Shown: positions 14,404-22,337 of the stretch, piece after piece
How the letters are laid out: every line of letters starts with the position of its first letter
How positions within the stretch are numbered: the stretch's first letter is position 1
Assembly (NCBI GenBank): GCA_964583095.1
Contig: CAZOVB010000053.1
Span: 1-30,211, forward strand
Length of the DNA stretch: 30,211 nt
Direction: 5' to 3'
From: CAZOVB01 sp964583095
Lineage (GTDB): Bacteria > Planctomycetota > Phycisphaerae > SM23-33
Position numbers and translations under genes: made by a program
The notes under the pieces: generated by a model
What the model was told of the DNA's origin: nothing
The model's database searches: none
What the model saw: the letters and a program-made list of their open reading frames with translations, nothing else

Positions 14404-17276
14404 GGTGTAAATGCCCCTGGTGAGAAGGCGACTGTGAATATCCTTGCAGACGGCAGTGGATCTGGATCTGCGATCTGTGTGAGTGTTTCTGCTTCTGCAT
14501 CAAACTCGAAAATTGCAACAGGGGCCGCATTGTCGTTTATGCCAACAGCCAGGTATCTACCGTCACTGGACCAGCTACAACGAAACGCTTCATTGGCAAG
14601 TACAGGTACTGCAACAGGCACTTCCAATATTCCAGACGCAGTGTTTCTGAATAACTGTAGATATGGCGTCGTATTCGACGTTGCCACAGCCAGGTAGTCC
14701 CCCTGTGGACGCCACCGTAGGCCATTTACCGATCCGTCCACTGACGAGCCAGTGATAGGCAAGGTGGACCAGTTTCCGAGCGAGTCATATGAGTACACTT
14801 CAAGGCGGTCGAAAGCATTGAATTGCCGGCCTATCGCCACACGCTGCTCCGTCGGGTGCCAGTGGCATGCTGTGTGGTTGACATCATCAGTCGCCGGTCT
14901 TGTCAGCAGTGTAGCGCCAGGACCGGTGAAGGAAAACAGCTTCATATACGGAGGGCCACCACCCACCCACAAGAAGAAGTCATCGTCTTTCGACCACCCG
15001 ACATCACGTGCCGACATGTCAAGAAAAGTATCAATATCGGGTACTGAGACTGGTACACCTGTGGTCATATCCCACAGTTGAGGTCCGTTGCCTGTTCCAC
15101 CAGCTCCTGCAAATAACCATCGGTCATCGTTACTGAAAGAGATCGCCGGGCAAGCGTCTGGTGGAATATCTGGAATAGGAGCTATGCGAACAGGGCTCCC
15201 CGTCTCATAATCCCAAAGCTCCACTGTGGTAGCCGAGTTTACACCCCCCAAACCAATCGCCAAGAACCTGCCGCTGTTGCTGAAGGTTACATCCCTGCAT
15301 GTCTCGTTCTGCACGATCCCTGGGAGGGATGGTAGCGGTGTAAACGGTATGCTCAGAACGTCATAGACCACCGCGGCATCCTCCCCTGACTCCGCGGAGA
15401 GTTTCGCCATTACCAATGCCTTACTTGGATCTGGTGGGAGCGGTGCCGGTGGAGTCGGCTCGAGATGAAGCACGAAAAACTGGTGGCCGTCCTGCTCAAA
15501 TGTGAATGTGCCCAAGCCTTCATCAGACGCGAGAGATCCCAGCTGCAGCCGTATACGCTCGTCAATGCCATGCGTCGACACACGCTGCACTGGTCCGCCG
15601 TTGGTGGTGTATACAGCGCCGTCAGAGCCCACGAAAATCAAACCATTCGGCGTTTTGGCGGGGGTGTTGGGCAGTGCGCCGATGTCCAGTGTCTGGCCTC
15701 TAGACGGACGGAATGGCAGCTCCGGGTTGCCAGTGGCTGACCAGAACTCACTTGTAGAGCCACCGAAAATTACCAGCTGATCGGCCAGAGTCAGGATTTC
15801 TACGATCCGGTCAGGCTCACTCTCTGCCGTAGCGAAATTCAACGGGTCGATCTGTCGCGCTCCGGGCAGGATCCAATAGAACCGGTCCTCTTCATAGACC
15901 CCCACCACGACAAAACCACCAAGACTGTTCAGTGGTCCTGCTGGGAAGTCGTCAGGCGTCTCGATCTCGTCCAGTCGATGCTCACCCCCGCCGAACATCG
16001 TAGATCCTTCCCACGCCACTCCAGTGCTTGTTGTAGTGGTATCAATCGTATTGGCGTCGGCACCCCTCTCACGAGCCACCAAGATCAGGTCGTTACCTTC
16101 CTGGCTCTCTACGCGCACGTCAGGGTGGGCTGTGAGTGCTGTGCTGTAGTCGGTGCCCGGGATGCCTGTGCCGTCGATCGCACGCGCCAGGTTCTCCAGA
16201 GACGATTCAATATCACTGGAAACGTCGCTACCACCAGTCAGAGATTGCACCGGGTTGCCGGCATCATCCTCCCACTGGAATATCGGCGCGCGGTCCAGTA
16301 CGTTGCGCACTTGGATGTCGTTCCCATCGGCTCCGCCCTGTAGAGCGCGCACCGTCAAATAGTTATCACGTGGGTTGGCCGGCGATGTCGTACCAGCCAC
16401 TTCATCGGCTTTCACCAGTGGGTGGGGTTGTACCAGCTCCCGGCTGTAGTCGACCCCGGGAGATCCGGTGGCGTTGATAGCGGACTTCAGCAACGATAGG
16501 TACGAGCGCGCCGTGATGCCTTCTCGGGTGGCCAGGCGCCACGGGTTGTCACCGGTTCCACTCGGGTTGTTGCGCTCGAGCTCGTCCGGGGCAGACATCG
16601 TGTAGACGTATCGCAGATCTCCGCCTTCTCCTGGGGGTGTGCCGGCGGGGATGTCCCCGATGAATACAGCATACCCTGCGATGTCGATCCGCCCATCATT
16701 GAGAAAAACCAACCTTGCCGATGCTTTTGCCAGACCGAGCGCAACCAGCCACGGGTCTGAGCTGGAGCCGTCTGGAGAACCCGCATCCACGGATCCGGCT
16801 GTGAACTCATAGTACGTGTCACCGATACGCACCTGGTCGCCAGCTGAGATCGTACCGCCATTGCCCGACAGGGTGTTGCGGGCGAACGATTCACCTTCGT
16901 ACAAGTACAAATTCAGCCCATCAGAAACGAAAAGATGCTGGTAGCCAGGTCCGGTAGCTATAGTCATCCACGGATTGGCAGGCCCGTCCAATGACCCTTC
17001 GATCTCCAGCTCTGAGCCGTCGACACCAATCAGGAAAAGGGTACGTTTGGACACCACGAAAAGGCCACTGTCGAACGCGCCAGACTGTGAGTAGAGTGCC
17101 CGGATAGGTCCGTCACCAACAGTCTGGACCAGTGTGGTGCCGGCCCGTGACAGTAGGGCATTACCGCTTACCTGGTTGGTGGGATCCTGCTCGAAAAACC
17201 GGTTGACCATCTTGATCTCCGGTTCCTGCCCATAGGTTCTGCGGTATGCCGATTTCCCCAGTGGTACATCAGCCAC
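14400..17276 (-). CDS. N-terminal gp10-like stabilisation protein with repeat insertion and fused beta-propeller
   Basis: The protein is 958 aa. Residues 1-130 and 440-606 resemble gp10/phage-stabilise proteins (YRRTYGQEPEIKMVNRFFE; DRFYWILPGARQIDPLNFATAESEPDRIV; TSEFWSATGNPELPF; GPVQRVSTHGID; FEQDGHQFFVLHL). Residues 140-435 are an insertion with tandem copies of a domain known from phage tail proteins (SAINATGSPGVDYS and RAIDGTGIPGTDYS; LTVRALQGGADGNDIQV and LILVARERGADANTIDT). After a Pro-rich linker (PTPPAPLPPDP), residues 620-958 carry six WD40/YVTN-like blades (for example FSNSGRFLAIGLGG, WSSDGRYLAVG) plus half-blades at each end, consistent with a seven-bladed propeller. The remaining gp10 part is the next gene. 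The propeller DNA looks less GC-rich than the neighbours. Confidence 0.75.
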   Translation of the reverse strand: MADVPLGKSAYRRTYGQEPEIKMVNRFFEQDPTNQVSGNALLSRAGTTLVQTVGDGPIRALYSQSGAFDSGLFVVSKRTLFLIGVDGSELEIEGSLDGPANPWMTIATGPGYQHLFVSDGLNLYLYEGESFARNTLSGNGGTISAGDQVRIGDTYYEFTAGSVDAGSPDGSSSDPWLVALGLAKASARLVFLNDGRIDIAGYAVFIGDIPAGTPPGEGGDLRYVYTMSAPDELERNNPSGTGDNPWRLATREGITARSYLSLLKSAINATGSPGVDYSRELVQPHPLVKADEVAGTTSPANPRDNYLTVRALQGGADGNDIQVRNVLDRAPIFQWEDDAGNPVQSLTGGSDVSSDIESSLENLARAIDGTGIPGTDYSTALTAHPDVRVESQEGNDLILVARERGADANTIDTTTTSTGVAWEGSTMFGGGEHRLDEIETPDDFPAGPLNSLGGFVVVGVYEEDRFYWILPGARQIDPLNFATAESEPDRIVEILTLADQLVIFGGSTSEFWSATGNPELPFRPSRGQTLDIGALPNTPAKTPNGLIFVGSDGAVYTTNGGPVQRVSTHGIDERIRLQLGSLASDEGLGTFTFEQDGHQFFVLHLEPTPPAPLPPDPSKALVMAKLSAESGEDAAVVYDVLSIPFTPLPSLPGIVQNETCRDVTFSNSGRFLAIGLGGVNSATTVELWDYETGSPVRIAPIPDIPPDACPAISFSNDDRWLFAGAGGTGNGPQLWDMTTGVPVSVPDIDTFLDMSARDVGWSKDDDFFLWVGGGPPYMKLFSFTGPGATLLTRPATDDVNHTACHWHPTEQRVAIGRQFNAFDRLEVYSYDSLGNWSTLPITGSSVDGSVNGLRWRPQGDYLAVATSNTTPYLQLFRNTASGILEVPVAVPVLANEAFRCSWSSDGRYLAVGINDNAAPVAIFEFDAEAETLTQIADPDPLPSARIFTVAFSPGAFTP

Positions 17277-18021
17277 GATACCCCCCGAAGAACATTTCAG
17301 TGGTGTCTGGCGACAACGGCACGTCGTTGCTTGTGATCACCGGCACAGTCTGAGAATAGCGCGCTTTCGCAATGCGCATCATCCGGGTGTACTCACTGAT
17401 CGTACCCTCGAGCGGGGAATTACCGTACCGCGGCTGCAGGCGCAGTGCAGTGGCCGTGATCAGCAAACCATCGAACTCTGGCGGGAACGGGCTGTTGTCC
17501 AGCGTCGTGAACGCCCCGGCCGCGTTGGTGGACGTCAGCACCCACATGCTCATATCGGCGCGGTAGAACCACTCGTAGGCGTCCCCCTGAGCCAGTGAGA
17601 GCGTCACCTGCTCCTGCAGGATAGATCGGTCACCCGTGTCGATGAAATGACCGTTGGCGTCGATGGTGACGTCCACAGCGCCGGTAACGGCTGTGATGGC
17701 CATACGCGCGCCATCACCAGGCCTGGCATACCAGGTAGTGGTGAAGTCATCGGTCTGGTTCATCACAAGACGGCTGTTCACCGGCGGATTGGCAGCATCC
17801 GGCTGGTAATCAAGATTGTTCCACGTGAAACTGCTGGGTAGCGGCTGGGGAATCCCATGCAGCTTCTCCCCGATCTCGCTACCGAGCAGGGAGTTGATTG
17901 TGCGATTGAGAAGGGCGGTGGATTCGGTCAGCTCCGGTGCTGTCGGGGCTGTTCCAACGGCCACCAGGTTCCCTTCTCGGAAGGCATCGTCTGCCAGGTC
18001 TGATCGCAGTGAATCAGTCAT
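17269..18021 (-). CDS. Head-to-tail connector/structural protein (gp4 position)
   Basis: The protein is 250 aa. Its N-terminus (FREGNLVAVGTAPTAPELTESTALLNRTINSLLGSEIGEKL) and its C-terminal helix (GNSPLEGTISEYTRMMRIAKARYSQTVP) are the kind seen in podovirus connector proteins. A central beta-rich domain carries AITAVTGAVDVTIDANGHFIDTG. It lies between the coat-proximal gene and the gp10-like gene, where P22 encodes gp4, the tail accessory factor that begins portal closure. No lysozyme-like catalytic motif is seen. The assignment is positional. It overlaps neighbours at both ends by 8 nt. Confidence 0.5.
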   Translation of the reverse strand: MTDSLRSDLADDAFREGNLVAVGTAPTAPELTESTALLNRTINSLLGSEIGEKLHGIPQPLPSSFTWNNLDYQPDAANPPVNSRLVMNQTDDFTTTWYARPGDGARMAITAVTGAVDVTIDANGHFIDTGDRSILQEQVTLSLAQGDAYEWFYRADMSMWVLTSTNAAGAFTTLDNSPFPPEFDGLLITATALRLQPRYGNSPLEGTISEYTRMMRIAKARYSQTVPVITSNDVPLSPDTTEMFFGGYRG

Positions 18022-18421
18022 CGTCCTCTACCAGATGCTCTTTGGCCAGAGCGACCAGAGCGCCAATGTCGTTTTCGTCAGGCAGCTCTACCTCATACTC
18101 TGTCAGCAGCTGCCGTACTTCCGCCGGCGATGTCTCTGCGTCAGAGAAGAACTGATCCCACTCTGCCTGCTGGGCGCTGATCTCTTCCTTCAGCGTGTCA
18201 GCAGCCTTGCGGCCGGGCTTCTTGCCCGTGATCCGCGTGTACTCCGCACGCAGCTCTTTCAAATCGTCGTCACCAGCTTTCGCGGCTTTTTTGCCACCAC
18301 TTTTTGCTGATACGTCCTCCGGACGGCGGGCCCACCCTTCGGGCACTTCTTCCGCTGACTGGAACAGTTTTTTCTGACCGTCGGGACCGAACCGGTACCC
18401 TGGAAACAGTTTCTTACCCAT
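18014..18421 (-). CDS. Small head-associated protein, 135 aa
   Basis: The N-terminus, KLFPGYRFGPDGQKKLFQSAEEVPEGW, is a motif I recognise in small proteins between coat and connector genes of several phages. It is followed by a Lys-rich linker, a LRAEYTRITGKKPGRKAADTLKEEI helix pair resembling HeH/SAP-like modules, and a very acidic C-terminus (HLVEDDD). It may act in capsid assembly or DNA contact, but the function is not known. It is first after the 76-nt gap downstream of the coat gene. Confidence 0.55.
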   Translation of the reverse strand: MGKKLFPGYRFGPDGQKKLFQSAEEVPEGWARRPEDVSAKSGGKKAAKAGDDDLKELRAEYTRITGKKPGRKAADTLKEEISAQQAEWDQFFSDAETSPAEVRQLLTEYEVELPDENDIGALVALAKEHLVEDDD

Positions 18422-18450
18422 TGCCTCGTCCTCGTTTGTGGTTGTAAAGA

Positions 18451-18482
18451 GAGCGCCCCGCAGATCACTCCACAGGGCACTC
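18451..18482 (-). terminator. Possible attenuator hairpin after the coat gene
   Basis: In the only real gap of the structural operon, the minus strand reads GAGTGCCC, 16 nt, GGGCGCTC: an 8-bp stem with one G-U pair, followed by TCTTTAC. The downstream U-run is weak. It may lower expression of genes after the highly needed coat gene, but the loop is long and the evidence modest. Confidence 0.35.
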
Positions 18483-18497
18483 AGTCAGCTTGCGCTG

Positions 18498-19751
18498 TTA
18501 CGTGCCGTTCACGCGTGACCCCAGGAACTGGTCGGTCACCGTAGCGCCGTACACAGTGTCCAGACGCCAGCCGAACCGGCCCGTTGCAGGGTCAGCGAAA
18601 CGCCACGCCCGGATGCCGATACCAGTCTGCGGATCCACCTGGAAGGCGGCTTCGCCAGAAGGCGGCATCATCAGACGTGTACTGATCATCGCAATCGCCT
18701 GTCTGTGGAACGCGGCGCGCACTACTCGAGTCGCCTCCGGATCGCCAGCAAACGTCACTGTAGCGGTGTCGGCCGGGGCCGCACTTACAGTTGCGAACGC
18801 AGTGTTGGTGTCTGCATGCGTTGCACCACCGGTACCCGGAACGATAATCCAGGGAGAGATGGTCAGTGCTACATCACCGGCGCCGTCAGCAGTGGCGTCC
18901 GCCAGTACCGTGAACTGCTTCAGGTACGGCAGCACTTGCTGTGTGCGCTGGTTGACCGCAAACACACCGTCGATCGTGAACACTTCGCCGGCACTCACCG
19001 TCTCATTGGCGCCGATCGTGATATTCAGCGTCTGCGAGTTGGTGGAGCGCACATCCTTGTAATTCACGTTCTGGCTGGCGCCGTCGACAGTACCACCTGC
19101 AGTCGTGCGGTCACCGTTGGTGACGGATGGCAGGTTCTGCGAGGCGTACACGTCGATCTCCGACAGTACCGGCACACGGGTGCGCTCCAGGGCATCTCGG
19201 TTGATACGCTGGATGTCACCACCGATCAGGCTACCGCGGATCTGCTCGGCATCCTCGAACTGGATAGCCGCGTTCAGGTTGCTGTTGGGCACGGACTGGT
19301 TCATCAGCCGTGTGTGCACAGCATTGAACTCCTGCGGAGAACCGATTACGTTACCCGGCACGCCCACTTCACTGGAGAACTCTTTCATCTTGTTCGCCAG
19401 GAACAGGTCGATGTCGTGGGCCATGGAACTGGCGGCGGACATAACGGTTTCGCTGCGCATCAGATCATTCCAGGACTGTACCCCTTCCAGATCCTCGATG
19501 CCGAAGTGCACGTTCTTGTACTGGTCGACCGCCAGCTCGATCTCACCAGTCACGATGTCCTGCTCTTGCAGAGTGGCACCGGACTTTGTGAGGAACCGCG
19601 GAGGACGCTTTACAAAGATTTTCGCGCCGTTGGTTGATGTTGCCTGGTCACGGAAACGACCGTCCACCAGACGCCCCATTACCAAATTGTTCTTCAGCAA
19701 CATCAGAAAGACGTTGGCGAACTCTTTGGCATTAAGAAATTCATTAGCCAT
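18498..19751 (-). CDS. Major capsid protein, P22 coat (gp5) type
   Basis: The protein is 417 aa. ATG19751 lies just after AAGGAGCTTAACA, a strong ribosome-binding site fitting high expression. The N-terminus resembles P22 coat proteins (LNAKEFANVFLMLLKNNLVMGRLVDGRF, IFVKRPPRFL, VHFGIEDLEG, DIDLFLANKMKEF). The middle has an inserted beta domain (GEVFTIDGVFAVNQRTQQVLPYLKQFTVLAD) matching the P22 I-domain region. It forms the HK97-fold shell. The length is close to P22 gp5 (430 aa). It starts 8 nt before the scaffold gene ends. Confidence 0.88.
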   Translation of the reverse strand: MANEFLNAKEFANVFLMLLKNNLVMGRLVDGRFRDQATSTNGAKIFVKRPPRFLTKSGATLQEQDIVTGEIELAVDQYKNVHFGIEDLEGVQSWNDLMRSETVMSAASSMAHDIDLFLANKMKEFSSEVGVPGNVIGSPQEFNAVHTRLMNQSVPNSNLNAAIQFEDAEQIRGSLIGGDIQRINRDALERTRVPVLSEIDVYASQNLPSVTNGDRTTAGGTVDGASQNVNYKDVRSTNSQTLNITIGANETVSAGEVFTIDGVFAVNQRTQQVLPYLKQFTVLADATADGAGDVALTISPWIIVPGTGGATHADTNTAFATVSAAPADTATVTFAGDPEATRVVRAAFHRQAIAMISTRLMMPPSGEAAFQVDPQTGIGIRAWRFADPATGRFGWRLDTVYGATVTDQFLGSRVNGT

Positions 19752-20271
19752 TGTTAAGCTCCTTACGGGCTACGCTTTCAAACGCCCTGAAATCATCAGT
19801 ATCAGCAGGCGTTTCAAACTTTCCGGATGACCCCCTGGGCTGCCGTGTGACAGGCTTCGGGGCCTTTGATACCGGTGCGGGTTTCGGAGCATCCTCAGTG
19901 GACGTGAAGCGCGTTTCTGTCGCACCAAACCATCGCGCTTGTCCCAACGGCGTCATGTTGTAGACGCTTACAGCCTCGTCGGGGTGGCTGGCGAGGTAGT
20001 AGGCAATATCGGCCCCTGCCTCGGAATCTGCGATCAGTCTACCAAGATCTTCTGACAATGGGTAGGTGTTGTTTGCAGCGCCCTGCACCACCACTTCCTC
20101 GAAGTCGTCGTAGGTTTCCATGCCCTTCTTGATCTGGTCCATNNNNNNNNNNNNNNNNNNNNNNNNNNNNNNNNNNNNNNNNNNNNNNNNNNNNNNNNNN
20201 NNNNNNNNNNNNNNNNNNNNNNNNNNNNNNNNNNNNNNNNNNCTCATGTTGTGGATCACTTTCTCACCCAT
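19744..20271 (-). CDS. Scaffolding protein, interrupted by a 100-N gap
   Basis: Only the first 9 residues (MGEKVIHNM, after GAGGGG) and the last 130 or so are present. Between them is an assembly gap whose true length and reading frame cannot be known. The C-terminal part begins MDQIKKGMETYDDFEEVV, then has an acidic helical stretch (LGRLIADSEAGADIAYYLASHPDEAVSVYNM) and a Pro/Ala/Lys linker before a basic end (RQPRGSSGKFE). These fit phage scaffold proteins, which guide coat assembly and then leave. Position between portal and coat also fits P22 gp8. Confidence 0.65.
   Translation of the reverse strand: MGEKVIHNMXXXXXXXXXXXXXXXXXXXXXXXXXXXXXXXXXXMDQIKKGMETYDDFEEVVVQGAANNTYPLSEDLGRLIADSEAGADIAYYLASHPDEAVSVYNMTPLGQARWFGATETRFTSTEDAPKPAPVSKAPKPVTRQPRGSSGKFETPADTDDFRAFESVARKELNNG
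20143..20242. other. Assembly gap of 100 N
   Basis: Exactly 100 N inside the scaffold gene, a standard placeholder. The real missing length is unknown. Confidence 0.99.
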
Positions 20272-22336
20272 TGTCGTCCCCTCGTCGTTGCAAATTATCC
20301 AGCGCGTTGACCGTCTGCGAGATCGCGTTCAGCTGCTTGGCCTGTGCGTCTATGGCTTCCACTTCGGGCAGCATCTCAGCCTCCACAGCCACTTTCCGGG
20401 CCTGAGCCAGAGCCTGCTGTGCACGGGCCACTGCCTCGAACGCACGGGCCTGTTTCTCGCCCATCTCAACGTCCTGCACTCTCTGCTCACGCTGCTGCTG
20501 CGCCTGGGCAGCTTGTGCCTGCGCGGCTAGCATCTGCTGCTGGTGCGGCGGCAGATCCTCTGGATTGACCATGCCCGGCGGCAATGTCATGCGCAAACGA
20601 GCAGCAATTTTCTCGGCCCCGGGCCAGTCCTGGGCAGCCACGATCTCGTCCGCGGCCACTGCCATAGTATCGGGCATCGCGTTGACCATGTTCAGCATGC
20701 TGTCGGCCGCCTCGATCCGTTTGGTGGCGAAGGACGGGCCGGTGCTGACCGTGATCAGGTATTTGCCGGTGGTGATGTCGTAGCTTTCGGCATCCGTGGC
20801 GTCGTTGATTTTCTTCAGCTCGAAATCGTCACTTTCCTCGCCCAGCACTTTCACCACACGCGGCGTGTCATAGACCACCGGGATCAGCTGGTTGATCACA
20901 ATACCCGATTCCTCGATGGAATCGTTCATGTTGTCGTTGTAGATCACCAGGCCGGCTTCGCTCACGCGCTGACGCGCCAGGATGCCTTTTCCGGATACCT
21001 CGTTGCCCTGCATCCCGAGACTGGCTTCGTGGATGTTCGATACATCCTTGATGTCCTGGGCGGACAGGGACGCTTCCTGCACCAGTGCGTCCTCCATCGC
21101 GGGCGGGTCCACTTGCTTGGGAATACTGCCGGCATCGCCGTTGTAGACCAGGAGCGCATCGTCGGAAAGATGGGAGTTTCGCCATTCCTTCTCACGCCCC
21201 TCCACTGCATCGCTCGAGGCAATCCAGGTCTGTTTCGGGCTGCGCATCAGCTTCTCGGCAATGACCGACCGCCAGTAGTTGTGCAGCATCTGCGGGTCGC
21301 GGAGGAAGCGCACCAGGCCGAACCGGCGCCGGTAATCGCCTACGTTGACCTCCCAGCCGACGCACTTGAACACGGGAACACGGTGGATGGGCAGACGGTA
21401 TGGGCCCTCCAGGATGTCGGAGCCCGTGATCAGGTACATCTCGGCGTACTTGCGCAGCGATTCCCGGATGATCGGATCGCCGTCGCTATCGGTCACCACA
21501 CGTGGCAGCCAGATTGCCTCGTCTACGTCGGTGACGTCCTCCACGGACCCTTCATCGACCATCGCCAGCAGCCGGGTTTCGGTGCGCACGCGCCAGAACG
21601 CGGCCACTTCAACCTCATTTTCGTTGGCGGACAGGGTTTCTTCCTTCAGATCGTATCCCAGCAGCCGGGTGTCGTTGGTGGGCAGCCCAGCAGTGGCGTG
21701 TGGCCACAGTCTGGTGAACTCGCCGCTGTCCATCTTGTCAACCACGAAACACCAGCCAGCGTCGTTACCCGTTTCATCGACACCCGACGGATCCCACACC
21801 ACGGCCAGTGGATTGGCGATCTTTGCCAGCTTGATGTCCTGCTCGAACACGTCATCGTAGGCGTAGTCCAGAATCACCTGGAAATTACCGATGCCACAGA
21901 TCACTTCGTTCTCGAACGCCTTCGCGTAGACCCTGGGGGCGCGGGACTGGCGCTGGATGCCGCGGATCAGCTCCTGTCGTATCCGGGCTACTTCCTTGCT
22001 GCCGTTGTAATCGGGGTGGACCTTGATGCCGACTTCGTTCAGCCGGCGGTTGGCGATGAACGTCTGCACGAAAGCAGGCAGGCGGTTAATGGTCAGGGTG
22101 GGTTTTCTCTTGCGGGTGCGCTGCTCTTTGTCGGCATCGCTCCACTGGTCACCGCTGAAAAACCGTAGGTCCTCGAGAGCCTGCTCCCGGTTCTCCCGGT
22201 CAGCGTCCATACCGTGCGCGAACAGCTTGCGCATGTGGTCCAGGAACATGCCCTTGTCGCCGAAATCGTCTGGCATTTTCGGCGTTCGCCGCCGGCCCCG
22301 GATGTTCTTCAGTCCCGCTACGGTGTTGTCAGCCAT
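20264..22336 (-). CDS. Portal protein, P22 gp1 type
   Basis: The protein is 690 aa from ATG22336, two bases after the terminase stop; a longer frame to 22447 overlies the terminase and is rejected. The N-terminal region matches P22-type portals (ENREQALEDLRFFSGDQWSD, TINRLPAFVQTFIANRR, VWDPSGVDETGNDAGWCFV). The middle has QMLHNYWRSVIAEKLMRSPKQTWI. The C-terminus is a long Gln/Ala coiled coil (QAAQAQQQREQRVQDVEMGEKQ), like the barrel of P22 gp1. Twelve copies form the DNA-packaging vertex. It overlaps the scaffold gene by 8 nt. Confidence 0.88.
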   Translation of the reverse strand: MADNTVAGLKNIRGRRRTPKMPDDFGDKGMFLDHMRKLFAHGMDADRENREQALEDLRFFSGDQWSDADKEQRTRKRKPTLTINRLPAFVQTFIANRRLNEVGIKVHPDYNGSKEVARIRQELIRGIQRQSRAPRVYAKAFENEVICGIGNFQVILDYAYDDVFEQDIKLAKIANPLAVVWDPSGVDETGNDAGWCFVVDKMDSGEFTRLWPHATAGLPTNDTRLLGYDLKEETLSANENEVEVAAFWRVRTETRLLAMVDEGSVEDVTDVDEAIWLPRVVTDSDGDPIIRESLRKYAEMYLITGSDILEGPYRLPIHRVPVFKCVGWEVNVGDYRRRFGLVRFLRDPQMLHNYWRSVIAEKLMRSPKQTWIASSDAVEGREKEWRNSHLSDDALLVYNGDAGSIPKQVDPPAMEDALVQEASLSAQDIKDVSNIHEASLGMQGNEVSGKGILARQRVSEAGLVIYNDNMNDSIEESGIVINQLIPVVYDTPRVVKVLGEESDDFELKKINDATDAESYDITTGKYLITVSTGPSFATKRIEAADSMLNMVNAMPDTMAVAADEIVAAQDWPGAEKIAARLRMTLPPGMVNPEDLPPHQQQMLAAQAQAAQAQQQREQRVQDVEMGEKQARAFEAVARAQQALAQARKVAVEAEMLPEVEAIDAQAKQLNAISQTVNALDNLQRRGDDNG

Positions 22337-22337
22337 A

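Noticed and set aside
20543..22168. A 541-codon open frame on the plus strand opposite the portal gene
   Set aside because: It is antisense to a clearly recognised portal protein; GC-rich DNA gives long shadow frames. No motif or ribosome-binding site supports it.
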